64,000 nt of DNA from NCBI RefSeq assembly GCF_020524005.1, contig NZ_JAIVKK010000001.1, forward strand, positions 248,001 through 312,000. The letters are read 5' to 3'. Shown in pieces: positions 15,522 through 24,025 of the stretch (position 1 is the stretch's first letter; each line of letters starts with the position of its first letter). The DNA comes from Microbulbifer aggregans. Its GTDB lineage: Bacteria > Pseudomonadota > Gammaproteobacteria > Pseudomonadales > Cellvibrionaceae. The translations under genes were made by a program, and so were the position numbers. The notes under the pieces are model-generated. The model searched no databases, was not told the origin of the DNA, and worked only from the letters and a program-made list of their open reading frames with translations.

Positions 15522-16226
15522 ATGAAACCCTGGATTGAACTCGGAACTGCCCAGATTCCCAACGATGGCGGCACGCTCAAGCTGCGCCGGCGCGACCAGG
15601 AGTTCTCCATCAGTCTGTCTGGCGTGCGTGGTGAATTGATGAACAGCCGTGCATTCAACAGCGAGCAGCAGCTGTCAGTACTGGGCTGTACCCACCTGAA
15701 GAATCACAAGAATGCGCGTGTTGTAGTGGGTGGTATGGGTATGGGTTATACGCTGGCGGCGGCGCTGGACGCCGTGCCGTCCTCCGCCGAGGTGATCGTC
15801 GCCGACCTGATTCCCGACGTAGTGGAGTGGAATCGCGGCCCGCTGGGCGAGTGTGCCGGTCGTCCGCTGGATGACAGCCGTGTGGTGGTGCATATCGGCG
15901 ACGTGGGTGAGCTGCTGGCCGATCACAACAGTGTCTACGATGCTGTGCTGCTGGATGTCGATAACGGTCCGGAGGGGCTGACCCACAGTGACAACAACTG
16001 GCTGTATTCGGTGGATGGCACCAGCGCTATCTACAGTAGCCTGACCCCGGGTGGTGTGTTGGCGGTGTGGTCGGCGAGCCCGGATACAACCTATGTTCAC
16101 CGTTTGAAGAAGGCGGGCTTTCGGGTTGAGGTGAAGATGGTGCGTGAGCGCCCGGGGAAGGGGGCTCGCCACACGATCTTTCTGGCGAAGAAGGCGGGCA
16201 GGCGGCCTGCTGGCAAGAAGAGTTAA
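15522..16226 (+). CDS. Spermidine-synthase-like methyltransferase-fold protein
   Basis: A 234-residue protein with the polyamine synthase/SAM-methyltransferase fold. The glycine motif VVVGGMGMGYTL lies near residues 75-87, AEVIVADLIPDVVEWN gives the acidic residue of strand 2, and YDAVLLDVDNGPEGL follows. It ends in a Lys-rich tail. It lacks the long N-terminal domain of SpeE, and the aminopropyl-transfer residues cannot be confirmed, so a true spermidine synthase role is not claimed. The ATG at 15522 gives the family-like start MKPWIELGTA. It is divergent from the DUF2986 gene. Confidence 0.72.
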   Translation: MKPWIELGTAQIPNDGGTLKLRRRDQEFSISLSGVRGELMNSRAFNSEQQLSVLGCTHLKNHKNARVVVGGMGMGYTLAAALDAVPSSAEVIVADLIPDVVEWNRGPLGECAGRPLDDSRVVVHIGDVGELLADHNSVYDAVLLDVDNGPEGLTHSDNNWLYSVDGTSAIYSSLTPGGVLAVWSASPDTTYVHRLKKAGFRVEVKMVRERPGKGARHTIFLAKKAGRRPAGKKS

Positions 16227-16260
16227 TAGTGGATTCGCGGCTGTACCTTTGTGGTACGCG

Positions 16261-16788
16261 CTATCGTGTGGTTTCTGGGTTGAGGAGTGAAGTCAAAATA
16301 TGATCTTCCCAGGCGCCATTAATTTTCAGGTAGCGCTTGGCTTCTCCTTCTTTTTGGAAACCCAGGCGTTCAAGCAGCGCGGCGGATCGATGATTGCCCG
16401 GCATATAGTTGGCCATAACGCGATTCAGGCGCAGCTCGTTAAACGCGTAATCGATAGCGTGCGTGCAAAGCGCTTTCATATAGCCTTTCCCTTCATATTT
16501 GTGTGATACGGCATATCCCATATGGCATGCGAGAAATGGGCCTCGCACGATGTTGGTAAGAGAGCAAATTGCAATGATGTCAGTTTGGCCGGTCTCGCTG
16601 GCAATGAAATGGACGGAAGTGCCATTCTCTCTGGCTGTACGCCATTCCTCCAGACGTTGTTCCCAGGCTTCAACAGTGTGATAGCCCTCGTCTCTGCGGG
16701 GCTCCCAGAGGCGTAAGTGCTCCTGGTTGTCTCCGTAGAACTGTGACAGTTGAGCGGCGTCATGCGCAGAAACTATTTTTACTTCCAT
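16261..16788 (-). CDS. GNAT acetyltransferase, RimJ-type
   Basis: A 175-residue N-acetyltransferase. It has the RimJ/RimL features: NQEHLRLWEPRRDEGYHT near residue 25, the acetyl-CoA loop SHKYEGKGYMKALCTHAIDYAF, and LNRVMANYMPGNHRSAALLERLGFQKEGEAK with the Asn and the LERLGF motif. Family members acetylate the N-terminal alanine of ribosomal protein S5 and other targets, including antibiotics. Specificity is not certain. The ATG at 16788 is preferred to a TTG two codons upstream. It converges with the spermidine-synthase-like gene. Confidence 0.83.
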   Translation of the reverse strand: MEVKIVSAHDAAQLSQFYGDNQEHLRLWEPRRDEGYHTVEAWEQRLEEWRTARENGTSVHFIASETGQTDIIAICSLTNIVRGPFLACHMGYAVSHKYEGKGYMKALCTHAIDYAFNELRLNRVMANYMPGNHRSAALLERLGFQKEGEAKRYLKINGAWEDHILTSLLNPETTR

Positions 16789-16845
16789 ATTCAAAGGGCT
16801 ATCGTAATATCGCTGAACTTAGTCGGGAGTTATTGGGCTTGATGG

Positions 16846-18033
16846 CTATGCTCTATCCTCCCAAAGCTCGCCTTTGCAGAACTTTGACAGCAACTCCGCT
16901 ATTGAATCTGTTTCGTCTAGTGGGAATTCCTCAAAGATGGTCTTTCCCGGGCTTCCGGCTTCCTGAATGAACAGCTTATAGCTATGTATATTGCCTTCAT
17001 TGTCCCGGTTTAATGACAGGATGGCTTGGTTTTCGCCGCGGATGAAGTCTTCTTGTGGCGAGAAGGCAAGGTAAGCGCCGTATGCATCTTCGTCAAAATG
17101 CATTGATTCTAACTGGGGCTTTGTTTTTTCAATGACGGCCTGAAGTGCAACGTCGAAATCAAAACAGCCCATTCCTGGGGTCAGGGCGTCTTCCAGTGAG
17201 ATGGTTTTGGCATGGCAGATGAATTCGAGATGCTTTTTTAGGCCGTTTGATTTGTGATTCCTGCTTAATTTATACGGGGTTTCGCCGGAACTGTTCTGTA
17301 ACAACATGTTGACTGGAGTGCTCTCGGTGAACGTCTCAAAAACCCCTTCCACATAAGAATAGCCGCTGCTGTAGACACCAGGATAATCAGGCAGGTCACT
17401 TTTCAGTAGTGCGGTGGCTATGGTTTCACCAGAAGAGCTATATCCATCAATGACTTTTGTGCTTGTATAGCGCCAGTTGATTTTCGATGGGCACCCCCCT
17501 TGTTGAATGAAGTTGATCACTTCGTCTGTGGCTCTTGGGCCCATGTACTGCTTTGTAATACTTTTGGCAACTTTTTTCGGTAGGTAGACTACAGCAATTC
17601 CCTGATCCGTTGTTGGTAGGTCAAGGTAGGAAGACTTCCTGCTTTTGTCTAAATACCGGTTGATTGCCTCGTAAAAGCCTTCCGATATCCAGGGAGAACC
17701 ATTCTGTTCTATCTTTAACTTGTGTTTCTTGTCTGCATCATCGAATGACAAAACTATGGTTGAACCTATTTCCCCTTCGGCGGTGATGTTGTTCGGGTTA
17801 AATTCCCCGCGTGTTATTGCGGCATGAGATTCAAGTACATCAATGTAGCACTCTGGCGAATCGATGCATTCACCATCAATTTCTAATGTCCGTTCTGGTA
17901 TGACATTTTTGAGTATTTCTAGAAGACCGCTTTCAGTTGAGATGTCTCTGAAAGAACCGGTGAAACTAATTTTGTTCTTCTTAAGGGTTCTTTCTATTTG
18001 ATTTGATAAGCTCATACTTTTTCTTAAAGCCAT
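16846..18033 (-). CDS. Hypothetical protein with a possible ankyrin-like segment
   Basis: A 395-residue soluble protein I do not recognise. No signal peptide or membrane segment is seen. A short stretch around residue 265 (SSGETPYKLSRNHKSNGLKKHL) resembles a single ankyrin-type helix-turn-helix, but no repeat array is visible. Two starts are possible, ATG at 18033 or 18015. Codon use is AT-richer than in the core genes, and it is grouped with other uncommon genes up to 19010, so it may be accessory. Its function is unknown. Confidence 0.55.
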   Translation of the reverse strand: MALRKSMSLSNQIERTLKKNKISFTGSFRDISTESGLLEILKNVIPERTLEIDGECIDSPECYIDVLESHAAITRGEFNPNNITAEGEIGSTIVLSFDDADKKHKLKIEQNGSPWISEGFYEAINRYLDKSRKSSYLDLPTTDQGIAVVYLPKKVAKSITKQYMGPRATDEVINFIQQGGCPSKINWRYTSTKVIDGYSSSGETIATALLKSDLPDYPGVYSSGYSYVEGVFETFTESTPVNMLLQNSSGETPYKLSRNHKSNGLKKHLEFICHAKTISLEDALTPGMGCFDFDVALQAVIEKTKPQLESMHFDEDAYGAYLAFSPQEDFIRGENQAILSLNRDNEGNIHSYKLFIQEAGSPGKTIFEEFPLDETDSIAELLSKFCKGELWEDRA

Positions 18034-18078
18034 ATATCTATATGTAGAGTATCGATTTTCACAATGTGGCGGGATGAG

Positions 18079-18477
18079 TTAACGGCCAGGCTGCCACTCT
18101 TGATATTTGGGAATGTCCTCGCTGTTCTCTAACCAGGGAGCTTCGTGAGAAGCCCAAATCCCAAACTCGGGTTTCACACCCGGATCATCATCCAGCGTTG
18201 CCACTCGAAGCACGTAGCAGGGGCTGCCTTCTTTCTCCGCGATCAACTGTGACCCGCAATTAGAGCAAAAGTACCGTACTTTTCCGGGGGAAGATTCAAA
18301 TCCGGACAGCTTATCTTCGCCACATTCCCAGCTGAAATCTTCTTTCAAAACCGCTGCGGCGGTATTAAAAGCAGCAGAATGTGCCTTTCTGCAGGTTTTG
18401 CAGGCGCAATGTTGAATGGCACTATCCAGTTTTTCTACTCGGTACTGGATCTGACCGCACAAACAGCTTCCTTTCAT
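18079..18477 (-). CDS. GFA-family (CENP-V fold) zinc protein
   Basis: A 132-residue protein with the complete GFA cysteine set: SCLCG at 4-8, HCACKTCRKAHS, and a late YFCSNCGSQL. It keeps the typical DDDPGVKPEFGIWASHEAPW region near the end, which makes it a more canonical member than the one at 3164. The fold binds zinc; a formaldehyde-glutathione activity is not established for most members. It lies between two unknown genes on the same strand. Confidence 0.85.
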   Translation of the reverse strand: MKGSCLCGQIQYRVEKLDSAIQHCACKTCRKAHSAAFNTAAAVLKEDFSWECGEDKLSGFESSPGKVRYFCSNCGSQLIAEKEGSPCYVLRVATLDDDPGVKPEFGIWASHEAPWLENSEDIPKYQEWQPGR

Positions 18478-18530
18478 GAGAGTTGTATTCCTTTTTACTA
18501 AATTGCTATAACTGAGTTTGGCAAAAGGGA

Positions 18531-19010
18531 TTAGCCTAATTGTTGCTCTATAAAACGTTCCACCGCTTTTGCCGTATTGGATGCCATATATTTTGAAGGC
18601 GTATCCGCATAGGTTGTGAGCGTTTTTTTCACTCTTCCCCGAAACTTTATAACAACGTCATTGGTTTCCATCGAGAGTTTCCTGCCACCGTATTCATTCA
18701 TCGCAGCCATTCGGGACATCTGGCCAGATTCCACGGTAATACCAATTACATCCTTGATCTTTCCCTGTTTGATTTTGTAATACGGCAGCGGGGAGAAGGT
18801 GATGTACAGGTTTCCGTGAAAGTCTCGTGTCAGTACTTTGTTATTAAATGAGAAGTGGAAGACGATCAATGAAATCAAGATTGTCGAGACGGTAAATAGC
18901 GCCGGGTGAATTTTATACGTTTTCAGTATTATGGGCATGCCGACGCAAAGCAGAAACAATATCGACAGAACTTTATAGGCGCCGTTGCGGCGAACTAGCA
19001 TTACATTCAA
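18531..19010 (-). CDS. Small membrane protein of unknown function
   Basis: A 159-residue protein with two N-terminal membrane helices (YKVLSILFLLCVGMPIIL and HPALFTVSTILISLIVFHF), then a ~100-residue cytoplasmic domain with alternating strands (NLYITFSPLPYYKI, IGITVESGQM, NDVVIKFRGRVKKTL) and a final helix. This layout resembles bacterial PH-like membrane proteins, but no family is certain. The start is ambiguous: TTG at 19010 (GGAG 11 bases upstream) or ATG at 19001. Confidence 0.55.
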   Translation of the reverse strand: MNVMLVRRNGAYKVLSILFLLCVGMPIILKTYKIHPALFTVSTILISLIVFHFSFNNKVLTRDFHGNLYITFSPLPYYKIKQGKIKDVIGITVESGQMSRMAAMNEYGGRKLSMETNDVVIKFRGRVKKTLTTYADTPSKYMASNTAKAVERFIEQQLG

Positions 19011-19080
19011 TTGACCGTTAACTCCATTTAAAGATTCTGCAGCTTGCAGGTGGGCACTATTGTTGTCTATTCACGTGACG

Positions 19081-19110
19081 AAAAAAAGGCCAGCTAAGCT
19101 GGCCTTTTTT
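19081..19110 (-). terminator. Bidirectional terminator downstream of aroG
   Basis: A-run, GGCCAGC, TAA loop, GCTGGCC, T-run. The perfect 7-bp GC stem is extended by A/T pairs. It lies 21 bases after the aroG stop and works for minus-strand transcripts; the symmetry allows it to act the other way as well. Confidence 0.88.
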
Positions 19111-19130
19111 GTACTGCGGAAGAGGCTCTA

Positions 19131-20204
19131 TCAGCCCATGCGGGCCTTCAGCGGCGCGCGCAGTTGTTCTGCCATGCCCAGCAGCAGACGCTCGGTGGTT
19201 TCCCAGTCGATGCATTTATCGGTTACGGAAACGCCGTATTCCATTTCGCTGCGGTCGCTGGAAATTTTCTGGTTGCCGGCTTTCAGGTTGCTTTCCACCA
19301 TGATGCCGATGATGGATTTGTTGCCGTCCAGGATCTGGTGGGTGACGTTGTCGACCACCAGCGGTTGCAGTTCGTGGTTTTTGTTGGAGTTGGCGTGGCT
19401 GCAGTCGACCATGATGTTCGGTATCAGGCCGGCCTGGGTCAATTCCTGTTCGCACACGGCAACGCTGACGGAATCGTAGTTGGGCTTTTCATTGCCACCG
19501 CGCAGTACCACGTGGCCGTATTTGTTGCCGGCGGTGTGGATGATGGCAACCTGGCCTTCCTTGTTGATACCCAGGAAGCGGTGCGGGTTGGCGGTGGATT
19601 GCAGTGCGTTGATCGCCACTTCCAGGCTGCCATCGGTGCCGTTCTTGAAGCCGACCGCGGAGGAGAGGCCGCTGGCCATTTCCCGGTGGGTCTGGGATTC
19701 AGTGGTACGGGCGCCGATGGCGGACCAGGAGATCAGGTCTTGCAGGTACTGCGGGGAGATCGGGTCCAGAGCTTCGGTTGCGGTGGGCAGGCCTAGTTCG
19801 GCGATGTCCAGCAGCAGCTTGCGGCCGATGTGCAGGCCGTCTTCGATCTTGAACGAGTCGTCCAGGTGCGGATCGTTGATCAGGCCTTTCCAGCCCACGG
19901 TGGTACGGGGCTTTTCAAAATAGACGCGCATGACGATCAGCAGGGTGTCGGAAACCTGGTCCGCAATGGCCTTGAGGCGGTTGGCATAGTCGATGGCTGC
20001 GTCTACGTCGTGTACCGAACAGGGGCCGATCACTACCATCAGGCGGTGATCTTTGCGGTCGAGAATATCGCGCACGGCGGCGCGACCGGCGGCTACAGAA
20101 GCTTCTGCTGCCTCGCTGACGGGCAGTTCCGTTTTCAGCGCATCCGGCGTGATCAGAATATCCTGGGAGACGACGTTCAGGTCGTCGAACTGCTGCATAG
20201 TCAT
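19131..20204 (-). CDS. aroG: 3-deoxy-7-phosphoheptulonate synthase, class I
   Basis: A 357-residue enzyme that joins phosphoenolpyruvate and erythrose 4-phosphate, the first step of the shikimate route to aromatic amino acids. Class I AroFGH features run along the protein: LMVVIGPCSVHD, MRVYFEKPRTTVGWKGLINDP, SWSAIGARTTESQTHREMASGLS, GFKNGTDGS, and VDCSHANSNKNH near the end, with metal and substrate residues in place. The length is full. Feedback type (Phe, Tyr or Trp) cannot be assigned with certainty from sequence alone. It is a single gene with its own terminator. Confidence 0.93.
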   Translation of the reverse strand: MTMQQFDDLNVVSQDILITPDALKTELPVSEAAEASVAAGRAAVRDILDRKDHRLMVVIGPCSVHDVDAAIDYANRLKAIADQVSDTLLIVMRVYFEKPRTTVGWKGLINDPHLDDSFKIEDGLHIGRKLLLDIAELGLPTATEALDPISPQYLQDLISWSAIGARTTESQTHREMASGLSSAVGFKNGTDGSLEVAINALQSTANPHRFLGINKEGQVAIIHTAGNKYGHVVLRGGNEKPNYDSVSVAVCEQELTQAGLIPNIMVDCSHANSNKNHELQPLVVDNVTHQILDGNKSIIGIMVESNLKAGNQKISSDRSEMEYGVSVTDKCIDWETTERLLLGMAEQLRAPLKARMG

Positions 20205-20539
20205 TTTTACGTCACTAATTGGTTAAATCGTATTTTGCTTTTGTATTGTATTTAGTTTGGTTTCGTCATCTTTGCCCCCGGGGTGTACCCGAGTGGGTGA
20301 CTTATCCTAACCAGTGGCGCGGGGCAGGGCTAGTGTTTCATTTGTAACCAATAGCGGGTTTGGGATTTTCCTAATTGGGAAATTCTGGTCCTTTATATTG
20401 GTGATATATAGGATTTTTAGTTCGCCAAGGCACGGGCGAAGCGCGGTGCGGGGGCAAAATTATCCGCTCGGGGCTGGCGAGAGGTGTAAGTTTTTTGGGC
20501 GGGCCGGTGGTTGCCGGCCCGCCTGTAACGGGGCTGATC
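20205..20539. other. aroG upstream spacer with a strong hairpin
   Basis: About 335 bases between aroG and the helicase gene downstream of it on the map. The aroG promoter must lie in the AT-rich half next to 20204; a clear -35/-10 pair could not be fixed. At 20498-20523 a 10-bp perfect GC stem (GGCGGGCCGG / CCGGCCCGCC, 6-base loop) follows the helicase stop on the minus strand. Its downstream side is an A-run rather than a T-run, so it is not a normal terminator for that gene. Confidence 0.5.
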
Positions 20540-23500
20540 TCAGAGCAGCGGGAGTTCCGCCAGCTGCTGCATCAAGGGGAAATACAGCGCACAGCGCACT
20601 TCTTTTTCGCCGCGCTGATAGAAGAGTTTGCGGTAGCGTTCGAGCTGTTTGCGGTACTGCTCCAGCTGGGCCTCGACAAACTGCTGTGGGTCTTCGTCTG
20701 TACCGGGTTCGGCGGTTTTGTAGTCGATGATCCAGCGGGTGCCGTTGGCATCAATAAACGTGCGGTCGATGATGGAGCGCTTCAGCTGGCGCCCGTCACT
20801 GTGCAGTTCGAGTTCCGAGGCGGCTTCTTTGTGGCCGGCGTCGAGTATCCAGCGGCCGTGTTTGCAGTTCAGGGTATGCAGCAGTACCTGCTCCACCTTG
20901 GCCACGCCGTCCTGCAGGCGCGGGCCGAACAGGCCCAGCTGGCTGAGACGCAGTAGCCACAGCGGACGCAGGGACTCGGCCAGGTGTGCCGGAGACTTAT
21001 CCTGCCAGTCGGATGACTCGGACAGCGTTGCCAGGGATTCGTGGGCTACGGTACCGGCGTGGCGCAGCCAGCGCTGCGCGACCTGGCCCATCTCCGGCAG
21101 GTTGGGCTCGTCGGTTTCCGCGCGCTTGTAGTCTTCCATGCGGTATCGGCTGAGCCACTCCTGCCTGGGCAGCGCGGGGGCCTGCCAGTCCAGCGGCAGG
21201 CGCAGCAGGTAGTCGTAGTCGGCACGTGCGCGTTCGGATTCTTCACCGGCTTCTTCAGCTTCCGGCCATTGGCACCAGTCACTTTCTTCATTTCTGCTGA
21301 CCGTCGGCCAGATACTGGCTAGCAGTGCGGCGGAGCCCGGTGCTTTCAGGGTGCCTTTCTTTTCATCCCGGGATACGCAGGCCAGCAGGTGCAGCGAGCG
21401 GATCGCGCGGGTGCAGCCAACGTACAGCAGGCGCGTACCTTCGAGGCGTTCGCGCTCGCTGTTGTCGTGTTTCAGGTAGTCAAACAGTGGATCGCTGTCG
21501 CCGCGTGCGCTTTTCGGCGCGAGCATAAAGCGGCTTTCGCCTTCGCTGTTGAGCCATTCGGTCCAGCGCAGCAGCTGGTCGCCGCCGGGCTTGCCGCCCT
21601 GATCCAGCCCGGGAATCAGCACGTGCTCGAATTCCAGGCCTTTGGATTTGTGGATGGTCATCACCTGTACGCTGGCGTCGTTGCCTGGGCGCGCGAACAG
21701 TTGTTCCAGCGCGTGATAGAACTGGGCCCAGTCGCTGATGGTGCTGCCGGTATCGTACTTTTCCAGCAGTTGGAAAAAGTCCTGCACGTTGTCGAGGTCG
21801 CCCTTGTGGGCCACGCTGGCAGGGCCGCCCAGGCTCAGCCACAGGCCTTCGATCCAGGCGCGCAGGGGTTTGCGGCCGCGCTGTTCCCACGCCTGCAATA
21901 CTGGCCCCGCAGTGCGCAGCAGGCGCGCACGGCCGTCTTCGCTGAGCGGGATCTGCTCGGCTTCTTGTAAAGCGAGTAGTAACGGACGCGCGCTGGTATC
22001 GGTGGGTGCGCGCTGTTCCCCTCCATCGCCATTGCCCCAGTTGGCAATGGTGTATAGATCCGGCAATTCCAGTCCGCACCAGGGGGCACGCAACAGCGAC
22101 AGCCAGCTGATTCGGTCGCTGGGGTCGAGCAGCGCGCGGGTGAGGCTGAGAAGGTCCAGTACCACCATTTTGCTTGCCAATGGCGAGAGATCCGGTGCCT
22201 GGAAGGTAATGCCGGCGGCGCTGAGAGCGGGCAGAACGCGGCCCAGGTGTTTTTTCTTGCGCACCAGGATGGCGACACGGCCTTCCGGGTCTTTTGCGCG
22301 CAGCTCTTTCACCAGTGCCACGGCCTGTTCCGCTTCGAGATCGCGGGTGTCGTCGTTGACGCAGCCGTAAAAGTTCACCGCCGGTGCTGGCCACTTGCTC
22401 CCCTTGAAGGCATGGGATTGCAGGTAGCGCACGGCACCGCGGCTGATGTTGTCGGTGGCCGGGAACGCTTTCTGGAAGGTGTCGTTCACCCAGTCCACCA
22501 CCGCGCCTTCGGAGCGGAAATTCACTTGCAGGTCGAGGGCTTCCAGCGGCACGCGGCTGTCGTCGTGGCCGATACCGCGCGCACGCGCGTCGAGGAAAAT
22601 GCCCACGTTGGCGTTGCGGAAGCCGTAACAGGACTGCATACCGTCGCCGACGATAAACAGGGTGCGGCCGTCGTTGGGTTCCCAGCCGGCGGTGAGTTTT
22701 TCCAGCAACTGTAATTGCATTTGCGACGTGTCCTGGAATTCGTCGACCAGGATATGGCGTGTTTGCAGATCGAGTTTTAATGCCAGATCGGTCGGTGCGT
22801 CGCTGGTGCCCAGGGCAATCAGTGCGGCCTGGGCGACCTCGGTGTAGTCAGTTGAATTCAGCTGCTGGAATACCACCTTTAGCTGGGCGACCAGGCGCGG
22901 CAGTACCTGTGCCAGGGCCTGCAACAACTCCCACTGGCTTTCCTGCAATCCGGACGGCAGCTTGCGCACTTCGTTGATGGCGGTCAGCAGGGTGTCGTTG
23001 CCGTTGAGTTCGCCAAGCAGCGCTTTGATACGCGCTTTGTATTCGTCCGCGAGTGCGGTTTCCGGATCTTTTTTGTCGACCGGTGGGAAGCCCACGCGCT
23101 TGTCGACCGCCTTGCGCAATCCCCCGGTGCCGGTTACCAGCAGATCGGTCAGCGCGAGCCACAGGGGCAGGGCGCTGTTGTCGGCGGCTGGCAGTGCATC
23201 CAGTTCGGCGCAGGTGCAGAGTGGGTGCTCGGGTTTGTCGCGGCGGAGGTTTTTGCCGGCGTAGCTCGCCAGCTCAACCAGTTCGCCGGCGTAGCCTTTC
23301 AGTTGAATTGCGAGTGCGGACAGGTTTTCTGATACCAGTTCGTCGATGGCGAAGTGGAAATAGTCCTGCGCGCCTTCGTGACCCACGCTCAACAGCGGGC
23401 CCAGCCACTGGTCGCGTTTTTCCAGCAGTATCTGCAGGAGTTTATTGAGCTGGCCCAGGTCGTTGTCCAGATGCAGCAGTAACAGCTGTAGCGCGGTGTC

Positions 23501-24025
23501 CGGGTTTTCGCCTTCGAGGTTTTTCAGCAGGTTGACCACCGCCATTTCAAACGCAACCCGGGTTTGCTCCAGTGGCTCACCCGGTGCGCCGAGACCACTC
23601 TCGATCGGCAGCTGGCTGGCGAGGCTGCGGCACAGGCCGTCGATGGTCTGGATACGCAGGCGCTGCGGCATTTGCAGCAGCTGCCAGTTGAGTTCGTTGT
23701 CGCGCGCGAGCAGTTGCCGGGCGAGGTCCCAGGTGATCGCGTCGTGGGGGTTGTCCGGGCGCTCGGTATCGCGTGCGGTTTGCAGTGCGTCGAGTAAACG
23801 CTCGCGCATTTCGCCTGCGGCCTTGCGGGTAAAGGTGATCGCCAGGACTTCTTCCGGCTGCTGGCAACTGGCCAGCAGTTTCAGCACGCGCTGGGTGAGC
23901 AGGCCGGTTTTACCGGAACCGGCGGGGGCGGACACTGCAAAGCTCCGGGTGATATCCAGCGCGCGGGCGCGGGCATCGGCATCGATGGGTTGGCCGGGTG
24001 TGACGGGAGATACTGCCATTGTCAT
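20540..24025 (-). CDS. UvrD-type helicase/exonuclease, AddA-like
   Basis: A 1161-residue DNA repair enzyme. The superfamily 1 helicase core has Walker A APAGSGKT (33-40), LAITFTRKAAGEMRERL (motif Ia), HILVDEFQDTSQMQ (motif II), IVGDGMQSCYGFRNA (motif III), VMTIHKSKGLEF (motif V) and LLYVGCTRA (motif VI). A C-terminal RecB-type nuclease domain ends in WIIDYKT (~1098-1104) and LEQYRKQLERY. It should unwind and trim double-strand ends for recombination. Its ATG overlaps the stop of the partner gene by 4 bases (ATGA), indicating coupled translation. It is not RecB itself; no recC or recD is adjacent. Confidence 0.88.
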   Translation of the reverse strand: MTMAVSPVTPGQPIDADARARALDITRSFAVSAPAGSGKTGLLTQRVLKLLASCQQPEEVLAITFTRKAAGEMRERLLDALQTARDTERPDNPHDAITWDLARQLLARDNELNWQLLQMPQRLRIQTIDGLCRSLASQLPIESGLGAPGEPLEQTRVAFEMAVVNLLKNLEGENPDTALQLLLLHLDNDLGQLNKLLQILLEKRDQWLGPLLSVGHEGAQDYFHFAIDELVSENLSALAIQLKGYAGELVELASYAGKNLRRDKPEHPLCTCAELDALPAADNSALPLWLALTDLLVTGTGGLRKAVDKRVGFPPVDKKDPETALADEYKARIKALLGELNGNDTLLTAINEVRKLPSGLQESQWELLQALAQVLPRLVAQLKVVFQQLNSTDYTEVAQAALIALGTSDAPTDLALKLDLQTRHILVDEFQDTSQMQLQLLEKLTAGWEPNDGRTLFIVGDGMQSCYGFRNANVGIFLDARARGIGHDDSRVPLEALDLQVNFRSEGAVVDWVNDTFQKAFPATDNISRGAVRYLQSHAFKGSKWPAPAVNFYGCVNDDTRDLEAEQAVALVKELRAKDPEGRVAILVRKKKHLGRVLPALSAAGITFQAPDLSPLASKMVVLDLLSLTRALLDPSDRISWLSLLRAPWCGLELPDLYTIANWGNGDGGEQRAPTDTSARPLLLALQEAEQIPLSEDGRARLLRTAGPVLQAWEQRGRKPLRAWIEGLWLSLGGPASVAHKGDLDNVQDFFQLLEKYDTGSTISDWAQFYHALEQLFARPGNDASVQVMTIHKSKGLEFEHVLIPGLDQGGKPGGDQLLRWTEWLNSEGESRFMLAPKSARGDSDPLFDYLKHDNSERERLEGTRLLYVGCTRAIRSLHLLACVSRDEKKGTLKAPGSAALLASIWPTVSRNEESDWCQWPEAEEAGEESERARADYDYLLRLPLDWQAPALPRQEWLSRYRMEDYKRAETDEPNLPEMGQVAQRWLRHAGTVAHESLATLSESSDWQDKSPAHLAESLRPLWLLRLSQLGLFGPRLQDGVAKVEQVLLHTLNCKHGRWILDAGHKEAASELELHSDGRQLKRSIIDRTFIDANGTRWIIDYKTAEPGTDEDPQQFVEAQLEQYRKQLERYRKLFYQRGEKEVRCALYFPLMQQLAELPLL

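Noticed and set aside
20498-20523. The strong 10-bp GC hairpin as a standard terminator of the helicase gene
   Set aside because: The stem is excellent, but it is followed by an A-run on the minus strand, not the T-run that intrinsic termination needs.
21480-22394. A 304-codon frame overlapping the AddA-like helicase on the same strand
   Set aside because: Arg/Pro/Gln-rich sequence typical of a shifted frame inside a GC-rich gene; the helicase motifs are in the other frame.
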